Shown piece after piece: positions 1 through 6,001 of a DNA stretch of 15,103 bases (position 1 is its first letter; every line of letters begins with the position of its first letter). A program made the position numbers and the translations under genes. The stretch is from Pseudomonadota bacterium (lineage in GTDB: Bacteria; Desulfobacterota; Desulfovibrionia; Desulfovibrionales; Desulfovibrionaceae): contig JAEWCY010000019.1 of assembly GCA_023390395.1 (NCBI GenBank), positions 1-15,103 on the forward strand. The letters are read 5' to 3'. The notes under the pieces were generated by a model that saw only the letters and a program-made list of their open reading frames with translations, did not search any database and had not been told where the DNA came from.

Positions 1-437
1 GCGTCGGCCAGGCCGGCCAGGGCGGCCGCGGCCCCGGCCGCGTCGCCGGACAGGTAACGGCCAAGGCCCAGGTAATAGGCGGCCGCGTCGGCCAGCTCCC
101 CGGCCCGGCCGGCCACGGCGGCGAGCCTGGCCGCGCCCTCGCGGCGCCGGCCGGCCAGCACCTCGGTGATCCCGCGCACGACCTCGTAGCCGACCGAGGC
201 CTTGTCTCCGACCGGCTGGCGGCTGGCCCTGGCCAGGGATTTGGCGGTTTCCTCCCCTGACGCGCCGAGCCTGGCAGAGCGCGGCAGGGGGATGCCGGCC
301 GGATCCGCCGGCGGGCTCCAGGGCTGCCCGGCGCCGGCGGCCGCGGCGGCCAGCGGCAGGCACAGGAGCAGCGCAACCAGGGTTGCCGATACCAAACCAA
401 GTTGATCGGAGAAGGGTATAATTCCCTGCCGCGCCAT
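1..437 (-). CDS. Secreted helical-repeat (TPR/Sel1-like) protein, N-terminal part; possibly a lytic transglycosylase
   Basis: This frame is open on the minus strand from an ATG at 437 to the left edge, so only about 145 N-terminal residues are visible. The first 35 residues form a signal peptide: a short polar start, then a long Leu/Val/Ala core (VSATLVALLLCLPLAAAAA). A Pro-rich linker follows. Residues from about 80 onward look like helical hairpins of the TPR/Sel1 kind, for example AAYYLGLGRYLSGDAAGAA. Signal peptide plus Ala-rich helical repeats is the layout of soluble lytic murein transglycosylases, but the catalytic domain would lie outside the window, so that name is only a guess. A weak AGGTAGGA element lies about 10 nt before the ATG. 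The gene is divergent from tmcD, with 186 bp between the start codons. Confidence 0.72.
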   Translation of the reverse strand, partial: MARQGIIPFSDQLGLVSATLVALLLCLPLAAAAAGAGQPWSPPADPAGIPLPRSARLGASGEETAKSLARASRQPVGDKASVGYEVVRGITEVLAGRRREGAARLAAVAGRAGELADAAAYYLGLGRYLSGDAAGAAAALAGLAD

Positions 438-505
438 GGCGGAATATCCTACCTTTTCGCGTCGTATACGGCGATATTACTTGATCTCTTAAAACGACAG
501 ACCCC

Positions 506-534
506 TTGACTAATCGTGAAAATCGTGACTAACA
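506..534 (+). promoter_or_regulatory. Candidate promoter/operator of the tmc operon with overlapping direct repeats
   Basis: A TTGACT -35-like hexamer lies at 506-511, with only a weak -10 (TAACAA or CTAACA, about 529-535). The stretch contains two interlocked direct repeats: TGACTAA at 507-513 and 526-532, and AATCGTGA at 512-519 and 521-528. The repeats suggest a regulator binding site, but I cannot name the regulator. The element lies in the 186-bp divergent gap, about 90 bp before the tmcD start. Confidence 0.3.
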
Positions 535-623
535 AGTCCGAGTTTCATGGGGTCCGTTTGTTGCTCGGGGCCGTGCGCGGGACTGCGCGGCTCCTGCGTC
601 TTCCACCTGTCAAGGAGGTCGGT

Positions 624-1892
624 ATGTCCTTCACGCAGTCCTGGGACTTCACGCCAGGCGCCCGCGTCGTCGTCGACGATCTGGGCAAGTGTTCGCGTGA
701 ATACGAGTGGCTGGAGGAACCTTACGTCTCGCCCGACGGCGAGACCGTGGCCATGGTAGCCGCTTTGCCGGACGCCGAATTTTCCATGGCGGTGGGCGGT
801 GAGGTCTGGGAAGAAACCTTCGACAAGATCTGGTATCCCCGCTTTTCCCCGGACGGCAGGCTCACCGCCCTGGTGCAGTCGGCCGGGGAGTGGACCATGG
901 CCGTGGACGGCCAGGCCTGGGAGACCCAGTTCGGCTATATCTGGGGCACGCTTTTCTCCGAGGCCGGCGACGTCGTCGCCGCGCCCATCCAGGCCGACGG
1001 CCGATACGGCCTGGCCGTGGACGGCCAGCCCTGGGAGACGCTCTACGAGAACGCCAACCAGGTGCTCCTGTCCCGGGACGGCAAGGCCACGGCCGCCGTC
1101 ATCCAGGCCAAGTCCCTGGCCCAGGCCGACATCGAGACCTTCCAGCAGGGCATCTTCAGCGTGGCGGTAAACGGCGAGGCCTGGGACGCCGTTTTCGTCA
1201 ACTGCTGGAACCCGGCCTTCGACGCGACCGCCTCGCGGGTCGCCGCGACCGTGCGCCGCACGCTCTACGACTACACCATCGCCGTGGACGGCAAGGCCTG
1301 GGACGGGGCCTACGCCTGCGCCTGGGGTCCGGTGTTCAACCCGGCCACGGGGCAAGTGGCCGCGCCCGTGCGCAAGGCCGGGGCCTGGGGCATGGCCATC
1401 GACGACAAGATGGCCTGGGAGCCGCGCTTCGCCCAGCTGTGGCAGCAGGCCTACGCGCCGGACGGCGGCAAGCTCGCGGCCATCGCCGCCGTGAGGTTCG
1501 GCGAGTTCACCGTGGTGGTGGACGGCGCGCCCTGGGGCGTGACCTTCCCGGTGGTCACGGACCTGACCATAAGCCCGGTCGGCGGGCGCGTGGCCGCCCT
1601 CGGCAACGACCACAACACCGATTTCGCGGTCCTTTGCGACGGCAAGGTCTGGCCCGGCCGCTACGACATGGCCTGGCCGCCGGTGTGGAGCCCCGACGGC
1701 GCGCACCTGGCCGTGGCCGTGGAGCGCGGCGGCCGGTTCACCGTGGTGTGCGACGGCAAGGCCTATCCGCAGAGCTTCGACAAGTGCTTCGCCCCGGCGT
1801 TCTCCCCGGACGGGACCAAGGTCCTCATCCGGGCCATCGCCGACAATAAGCTGCACCGCATCGTGGCCCCGGTTTCGGCCTTCACGGGATAG
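624..1892 (+). CDS. tmcD: Tmc complex subunit TmcD, cytoplasmic tryptophan-rich WD40-like repeat protein
   Basis: The protein has 422 residues with no signal peptide or membrane segment, which fits the cytoplasmic TmcD subunit of the Tmc complex. It contains nine copies of a roughly 39-residue unit built around a hydrophobic-A-V-D-G-x-x-W core, such as TMAVDGQAWE, GLAVDGQPWE and TIAVDGKAWD. The conserved aromatics fall at 62, 99, 137, 187, 226, 265, 304, 343 and 381 (Tyr in the last). SPDG turns between units are typical of WD40/TolB-like beta-propellers. The start at 624 is chosen because AAGGAGG (612-618) precedes it with good spacing; the frame stays open upstream to 516, but that extension would include the ribosome-binding site. 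The gene is followed after 13 nt by tmcC. Identification rests on this repeat type and on its neighbours; its biochemical role in the complex is not established. Confidence 0.85.
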   Translation: MSFTQSWDFTPGARVVVDDLGKCSREYEWLEEPYVSPDGETVAMVAALPDAEFSMAVGGEVWEETFDKIWYPRFSPDGRLTALVQSAGEWTMAVDGQAWETQFGYIWGTLFSEAGDVVAAPIQADGRYGLAVDGQPWETLYENANQVLLSRDGKATAAVIQAKSLAQADIETFQQGIFSVAVNGEAWDAVFVNCWNPAFDATASRVAATVRRTLYDYTIAVDGKAWDGAYACAWGPVFNPATGQVAAPVRKAGAWGMAIDDKMAWEPRFAQLWQQAYAPDGGKLAAIAAVRFGEFTVVVDGAPWGVTFPVVTDLTISPVGGRVAALGNDHNTDFAVLCDGKVWPGRYDMAWPPVWSPDGAHLAVAVERGGRFTVVCDGKAYPQSFDKCFAPAFSPDGTKVLIRAIADNKLHRIVAPVSAFTG

Positions 1893-1905
1893 GAGGGAGA
1901 CAGTC

Positions 1906-2565
1906 ATGCACGCCCTGTACGATCTCGCCGTGGGCCCCCTGGCCTGGCTGGCTTTCGGCGTCTTTATCATCGGATCCGTCTACCGCCTCCTGGCCATGCG
2001 CGCCCTGGCCATGCGCAAGGACGGCGCCTTCGTGGCCTTCATCAGCTGGCCCCACGCCGTCAAGTCCCTGGCCCACTGGTTCACGCCCTTCGGGGCCCTG
2101 GGCTGGAAGGAAAACCCCGGCGTCACCATCGCCACCTTCGTGTTTCACGTGTGCCTGTTCCTGGTGCCGCTGTTCCTCATGGGCCACATCGTGCTCTTCG
2201 ACACCTTCCGGGGCTGGTCCTGGCCGGCGCTGCCGGACGGCGCTGCCGACGCCCTGGCCATCGTGGTGGTGGTCATCTGCGCCTATTTCCTGTGGCGCCG
2301 CCTGAGCGTGCCCGAGGTGCGCTTCGTCACCACCCCCCAGGACGTGTTCGTGGTGTCCCTGGTGGGCCTGACCTTCCTGACCGGGGTTTTGGCCTATCAT
2401 CGCATCGGCGACAACCTCGTTCTCACCACCCTGCACATCCTGTGCGGCGAGGCCATGCTCGTCGCCATCCCGTTCACGAGGCTCTCCCACATGCTGTTCG
2501 GGATCTTCTCCCGCGGCTACATCGCCTCGGAATTCGGGTCCGTCAGACACGCCAAGGACTGGTAG
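1906..2565 (+). CDS. tmcC: Tmc complex subunit TmcC, membrane cytochrome b
   Basis: The protein has 219 residues and about five hydrophobic segments, at roughly 8-30, 72-96, 112-130, 146-164 and 172-200. This matches the integral-membrane cytochrome b subunit of the Tmc/Hmc/Dsr family (related to HmcE, DsrM and NarI). Possible haem-b ligands are His81 and His94 in the second segment and His165, His177 and His195 around the fourth and fifth; I cannot tell which pairs are used. In the family this subunit carries electrons across the membrane from periplasmic cytochrome c3 to the cytoplasmic FeS subunit TmcB. The start has a strong AGGAGGGAG site overlapping the region just after the tmcD stop. 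The gaps are 13 nt to tmcD and 15 nt to tmcB, so one transcript is very likely. Confidence 0.88.
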   Translation: MHALYDLAVGPLAWLAFGVFIIGSVYRLLAMRALAMRKDGAFVAFISWPHAVKSLAHWFTPFGALGWKENPGVTIATFVFHVCLFLVPLFLMGHIVLFDTFRGWSWPALPDGAADALAIVVVVICAYFLWRRLSVPEVRFVTTPQDVFVVSLVGLTFLTGVLAYHRIGDNLVLTTLHILCGEAMLVAIPFTRLSHMLFGIFSRGYIASEFGSVRHAKDW

Positions 2566-2580
2566 CCACCGGAGGATTTC

Positions 2581-3900
2581 ATGAGCACCATTGCCGATCG
2601 CCTTATCGAAGACGAGGGGCTCAGGCGCGGCGTCTCCCGCCTGACCCCGGAGAAGATAGAAAAGGTCTTCAAGGAGCTGATCGCCGGCGAATGCGGCGCG
2701 CGCCTCAAGACCTACATGGAGACCTGCGTGCACTGCGGCATGTGCGCCAAGGCCTGCCACTACTACATGTCGCACAAGGACCCGAGCTACACCCCGGTGG
2801 CCAAGGTCAGCCAGACCATGGTGCGCCTCTTCGCCGCCGGCGGCAAGGTCGACCCAAGCGTCATCTACGAATGCGCCCAGGTCGCCTACACCGAATGCAA
2901 CCTCTGCCGCCGCTGCATCCACTACTGCCCGCTCGGCATCGACACCGGCTACATCATCAGCGTGGTGCGCCGGCTGTGCCACAAGCTCGGCGTCACGCCG
3001 CAGTACATCCAGGACACGGCCCACAGCCACTCCGCGACCCTGAACCAGATGTGGGTCAAGGACGACGAATGGCCCGACACCCTGCAATGGCAGGAGGAAG
3101 AAGCCCGCGAGGAATTCCCCGGGCTGCGCATTCCCCTCGACGTCGAGGGCGCGGACTTCATGTACTCGGTCATCGCGCCGGAGCCCAAGTTCCGCACCCA
3201 GCTCATCTACCAGGCCGCGGCCATCTTCAACGCCGCCGGCCTCAACTGGACCATGCCGGCCACGCCCGGCTGGGACAACTCCAACATGGCCATGTTCACG
3301 GGCGATTCCGAGATCATGTCCCGGGTGGAGCGCGCCCACTACGAAACGGCCCAGCGCCTGCGCGTCAAGCGCATCGTCATGGGCGAGTGCGGCCACGCCT
3401 TCCGCGCCGTCTACGACGTGGCCAACCGCTGGCTGGGCTGGAAATGGCATCCCGTGCCCGTGGTCCACTCGGTGGAGTTCTTCTGGGAACTCATCCAGCA
3501 GGGCCGCATCAAGATCACCCACAAGTACGCCGACCCGGTCACCATCCACGACCCCTGCAACATCATCCGGGGACGCGGCCTCATGGACAAGCTGCGCGAG
3601 GTGACCCACTTCCTGTGCGAGAACGTGGTCGAGATGTCGCCCAACCGCGAGCACAACTACTGCTGCTGCGCCGGCGGCGGCGTCATCAACTGCGGCCCCC
3701 CCTTCAAGAACGTGCGCATCGTGGGCAACTCCATCAAGGCCGAGCAGCTGAAAGCCACGGGCGTGCACACCCTGGTCGCGCCCTGCCACAACTGCCACGG
3801 CGGCCTTGAGGACATCATCAGCAAGTTCGGCCTCGGCATGCACACCAAGTTCCTGGGCGACCTCATCTACGAACTCATGGAGAAGCCCGAGGCCGAGTAA
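2581..3900 (+). CDS. tmcB: Tmc complex subunit TmcB, HdrD-like iron-sulfur protein
   Basis: The protein has 439 residues and is soluble. It carries two ferredoxin-type [4Fe-4S] motifs: CVHCGMCAKAC (Cys49, 52, 55, 59) and CNLCRRCIHYC (Cys106, 109, 112, 116). The second half has a CCG-type cysteine cluster: Cys326 in HDPCNIIRG, the triplet Cys361-363 in CCCAGGG, and Cys402/405 in PCHNCHG. This resembles the special [4Fe-4S] site of heterodisulfide reductase HdrD and of HmcF/DsrK. In the Tmc complex this subunit faces the cytoplasm and takes electrons from TmcC, feeding sulfate reduction; its final acceptor is not certain. GGAGG lies just before the ATG. The extra cysteines at 98, 270 and 371 may also matter. 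The protein is of normal family length with no sign of truncation. Confidence 0.92.
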   Translation: MSTIADRLIEDEGLRRGVSRLTPEKIEKVFKELIAGECGARLKTYMETCVHCGMCAKACHYYMSHKDPSYTPVAKVSQTMVRLFAAGGKVDPSVIYECAQVAYTECNLCRRCIHYCPLGIDTGYIISVVRRLCHKLGVTPQYIQDTAHSHSATLNQMWVKDDEWPDTLQWQEEEAREEFPGLRIPLDVEGADFMYSVIAPEPKFRTQLIYQAAAIFNAAGLNWTMPATPGWDNSNMAMFTGDSEIMSRVERAHYETAQRLRVKRIVMGECGHAFRAVYDVANRWLGWKWHPVPVVHSVEFFWELIQQGRIKITHKYADPVTIHDPCNIIRGRGLMDKLREVTHFLCENVVEMSPNREHNYCCCAGGGVINCGPPFKNVRIVGNSIKAEQLKATGVHTLVAPCHNCHGGLEDIISKFGLGMHTKFLGDLIYELMEKPEAE

Positions 3901-3924
3901 CCCCGGCGCGCAGGAGAACACGCT

Positions 3925-4314
3925 ATGAAACGACGCACGACACCACTTGCGCTTGTGGCCTTCGTCGCCGCCCTGCTCCTGGCGCTGCCGGCGCTCTCCC
4001 AGCAGGACATGACCACGATCCCGGACGAGGCCTTCAAGACCAGGACCCGGCCCCCGGCGCTTTTCAAGCACGACGAACACAACGAAAAGGCCAAACTCGA
4101 CGACTGCACGGCCTGCCACCACGGCGAAAAGGACGGCAAGCGCGACCCCGGGGCCGACACCTCGGGCATCCCCTGCTCGGACTGCCACGCCGTCGAGGCG
4201 AAACCCGGCCGCACCCCGCTCATGCGGGCCTTCCACAAGCAGTGCATGGGCTGCCACATGACCCAGAAGAAGGGTCCCGTGACCTGCGGCGACTGCCACA
4301 AGCCCGTGAAATAG
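3925..4314 (+). CDS. tmcA: Type II tetrahaem cytochrome c3, TmcA
   Basis: The protein has 129 residues with a clear signal peptide (VAFVAALLLALPALS, likely cut near residue 25), so it is periplasmic. It has four CXXCH haem-attachment motifs at 61-65 (CTACH), 84-88 (CSDCH), 107-111 (CMGCH) and 121-125 (CGDCH). There are exactly eight histidines in the whole protein: the four in the motifs plus His49, His52, His66 and His104. That is just enough for four bis-histidine haems, as in cytochromes c3. In the family TmcA receives electrons from hydrogenase through type I cytochrome c3 and passes them to the membrane subunit. It is the last gene of the operon, 24 nt after tmcB, with an AGGAGA site. 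Its residence next to tmcBCD separates it from ordinary type I c3. Confidence 0.93.
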   Translation: MKRRTTPLALVAFVAALLLALPALSQQDMTTIPDEAFKTRTRPPALFKHDEHNEKAKLDDCTACHHGEKDGKRDPGADTSGIPCSDCHAVEAKPGRTPLMRAFHKQCMGCHMTQKKGPVTCGDCHKPVK

Positions 4315-4347
4315 CCGCGCGGGACGCGACCGCGCGACGCGCATCCG

Positions 4348-4378
4348 GGGCGCGGCCGGGCAACCGGCCGCGCCCTTT
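4348..4378 (+). terminator. Rho-independent-type terminator of the tmc operon
   Basis: A perfect 12-bp stem (GGGCGCGGCCGG at 4348-4359 with CCGGCCGCGCCC at 4364-4375) closes on a GCAA tetraloop and is followed by TTT. It lies 31 nt after the tmcA stop. The T-run is short, but the stem is very stable. Confidence 0.72.
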
Positions 4379-4410
4379 GCGTCGCCGGCCCTTACACGCG
4401 GCCGGTTGAC

Positions 4411-4447
4411 GCCGCCCAGGCCGGCCCCCTATGCCGGCCTGGGCGGC
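4411..4447. repeat. Perfect 15-bp inverted repeat between tmcA and the next gene
   Basis: GCCGCCCAGGCCGGC (4411-4425) and GCCGGCCTGGGCGGC (4433-4447) are perfect reverse complements around the 7-nt loop CCCCTAT. No T-tract follows on either strand, so it is not a standard terminator. It is the second hairpin after tmcA and lies 71 nt before the next start codon. It may be a back-up transcription stop, an mRNA-stabilising structure or a dispersed palindrome. Confidence 0.7.
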
Positions 4448-4518
4448 GAGGCCGACGCGCGACGCCCGGCCGACCAGGCTGGAACGAACCTTGCTTGCCC
4501 CGGGCAAAGGAGTCGCCC

Positions 4519-5421
4519 ATGCGCCGTCACGTCCTTTCCGTCCTCGGCCTTCTCCTGTGCTGCCTCACCGTCGCCGCGCCGGCCACGGCCGCCCAGCCCG
4601 CGCCCCGGCCCGCCTATGCCGACGAGGCCATCCCGGATCCGGCCGCGCCGCCGACCCAGGCCCCGGCCCAGCCGGACGCCGGGGACGGCGTGCGGCGTCA
4701 GGTTTCCGACGAACGCGTCTTTTCCAAGACCATCACCTGCTTCTACGGCCCGAACATCGACCAGGGCCAAGCCAAGCGCCTGTGCTCCCAGCAGGCCCGG
4801 GGCCGGCTCCTGGACGACGCCGCCGACGCCCTGGCCCGTGATCCGGCCATGGCCAGCGCCGGACTTTCGCCAAGGGACCTGCGCGCCTTCACGGACAGCC
4901 TCCTCGCCGTGACCGTAGCCGACGAGGAGGTCCGAAAAGTGCCCGACGGCCTGGCCGTGCGCCTGACGCTTCGGGCCAAGACGCCGCAGTCCGGCCTGGG
5001 CGAGCGGCTCATGGCCTTCGCCGCCAACCCGGAGCTGCGCGCCGCCGCCCTGGCCGAGACCGACACCCGCGACCGCCAGGCCGGCGAGGCCCGCATGGCC
5101 GCCATTCCTTTCGGCGCGGACCGGGAATTCCGGGCCAGGGAAATCGAAAACGAGATGCGCGAGGACGCCGCCTTCGCCGCCCGGCGCATCGTGCCCGGCA
5201 TGTCCATGGCCAACGTCAAGGAGCTGCTCGGCAACCCGGCCGCCCTCAAGCAGGCGGTCATCGGCCCGGAGAGCTACGTCTGCGCCGGCTACGGCAAGGT
5301 GTGGGTGGTGTTTCGCGACGGCGTGGCCGCCTGCCTGCGCACGCGCCTGGACTACGTCCCGCGCTACGGCACGGACTGCCACTGCGCCGGCAATTATTCG
5401 ACAATACTGAAGAATGATTAA
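4519..5421 (+). CDS. Secreted protein with a BamE/SmpA-like C-terminal domain
   Basis: The 300-residue protein begins with a signal peptide (LSVLGLLLCCLTVAAPATAA, cut near 25) and a Pro/Ala-rich linker to about residue 55. Residues 70-160 are a mixed domain in which a helix (QAKRLCSQQARGRLLDDAAD) is followed by a strand containing DGLAVRLTLRAKT. This pattern recalls LPP20/FlgT-N-like domains, a weak inference. Residues 223-275 resemble the BamE/SmpA fold: RIVPGMSMANVKELLGNPAA, then VWVVFRDGVAACL. Six cysteines follow the signal peptide (74, 89, 255, 272, 287, 289), suggesting disulfides in the periplasm; DCHC near the end is not a haem motif. ATG 4519 is chosen because AAAGGAG lies just before it; an in-frame TTG at 4495 would include that site. 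The function is unknown. It follows the tmc terminator, so it is probably a separate unit. Confidence 0.78.
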   Translation: MRRHVLSVLGLLLCCLTVAAPATAAQPAPRPAYADEAIPDPAAPPTQAPAQPDAGDGVRRQVSDERVFSKTITCFYGPNIDQGQAKRLCSQQARGRLLDDAADALARDPAMASAGLSPRDLRAFTDSLLAVTVADEEVRKVPDGLAVRLTLRAKTPQSGLGERLMAFAANPELRAAALAETDTRDRQAGEARMAAIPFGADREFRAREIENEMREDAAFAARRIVPGMSMANVKELLGNPAALKQAVIGPESYVCAGYGKVWVVFRDGVAACLRTRLDYVPRYGTDCHCAGNYSTILKND

Positions 5422-5434
5422 CGGATAACGATTC

Positions 5435-5463
5435 TTGACAGAAGCGCCGGCAGCCCGGTACGA
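5435..5463 (+). promoter_or_regulatory. Candidate sigma-70-type promoter for the receiver gene
   Basis: A perfect TTGACA lies at 5435-5440, with an 18-nt gap to TACGAG (5459-5464). The -10 matches only three of six consensus bases. It lies in the 101-bp gap before the receiver gene and would give a leader of about 50 nt. Confidence 0.35.
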
Positions 5464-5522
5464 GACCCTATCGCCACGAACAAGGGGAAACGGGTCCCAC
5501 CCCCAAAGCTGCCGGAGGCACC

Positions 5523-5930
5523 ATGCGGGCGCTCATTGTCGACGACGATTTCTACAGCCGCAGCTTCCTCGAGTACATCCTGCACCCCTATGCCGCCTGC
5601 GACGCGGCGGTCAACGGCGAGGACGCCATCATGGCGTTCAAAAAGGCCCTGGAGGGGGGCGAACCCTACGGCCTGGTCTTCATGGACCTGCTCATGCCCG
5701 TGGTGGACGGCCCCAAGGCCCTCAACGAAATCCGCGAGATCGAGAAGGATTTCGGCATCTCGGACGACGCCTGCTGCAAGATCATCATCACCTCGGTGCT
5801 GGAGGACGGCGAGGACACCCACAACGCCATGTACCTCGGCGGGGCGACCTCGTTTCTGCAAAAGCCCGTGGACGAGAAATCCATCCTGGCCGAACTGGGC
5901 CGCCTGGGCGTCATCGCCCAGGACGCCTAG
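5523..5930 (+). CDS. Stand-alone CheY-like response regulator receiver
   Basis: The 135-residue protein is a single receiver domain. The acidic pocket is DDD at 7-9 after the first strand (RALIV). The phospho-acceptor is Asp55 in LVFMDLLMPVVDG, the switch residue is Thr90 in KIIITS, and Lys114 lies in FLQKPVD. All key residues are present, so it should accept phosphate from a histidine kinase. No output domain, kinase or chemotaxis gene lies beside it, so its partner cannot be named. GGAGG (5514-5518) precedes the ATG. It lies 101 bp after the BamE-like gene and 71 bp before the oxidoreductase gene. The loop around 76-86, between the fourth helix and strand region, is longer than in CheY (GISDDACCK). 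This is seen in stand-alone receivers of Desulfovibrio-type bacteria, a recollection rather than a checked fact. Confidence 0.9.
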   Translation: MRALIVDDDFYSRSFLEYILHPYAACDAAVNGEDAIMAFKKALEGGEPYGLVFMDLLMPVVDGPKALNEIREIEKDFGISDDACCKIIITSVLEDGEDTHNAMYLGGATSFLQKPVDEKSILAELGRLGVIAQDA

Positions 5931-6001
5931 CCGCCTCTCCCTGGTGCATTTGTAACGCCGCCGCGTCTTTTCCGCCCGCCCCGGATGCCGTATGGGAAAC
6001 C

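Noticed and set aside
510..1970. 486-codon open frame antisense to tmcD
   Set aside because: The sense strand encodes nine regular repeats with a good ribosome-binding site. The antisense product (GLAVHGHG-type repeats) is only the mirror of the tmcD repeats.
1882..4344. 820-codon open frame antisense to tmcC-tmcB-tmcA
   Set aside because: It mirrors high-GC genes whose sense strand encodes clear haem and FeS motifs. Its own product is His/Gly/Ala/Val-rich low-complexity sequence without domains.
4510..5421. DCHC near the end of the BamE-like protein as a haem-binding motif
   Set aside because: Haem c attachment needs CXXCH; here the order is Cys-His-Cys with no CXXCH anywhere in the protein.
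5446..5520. c-di-GMP riboswitch before the receiver gene
   Set aside because: The conserved GEMM core phrases that I know are not present; only generic stems are seen.
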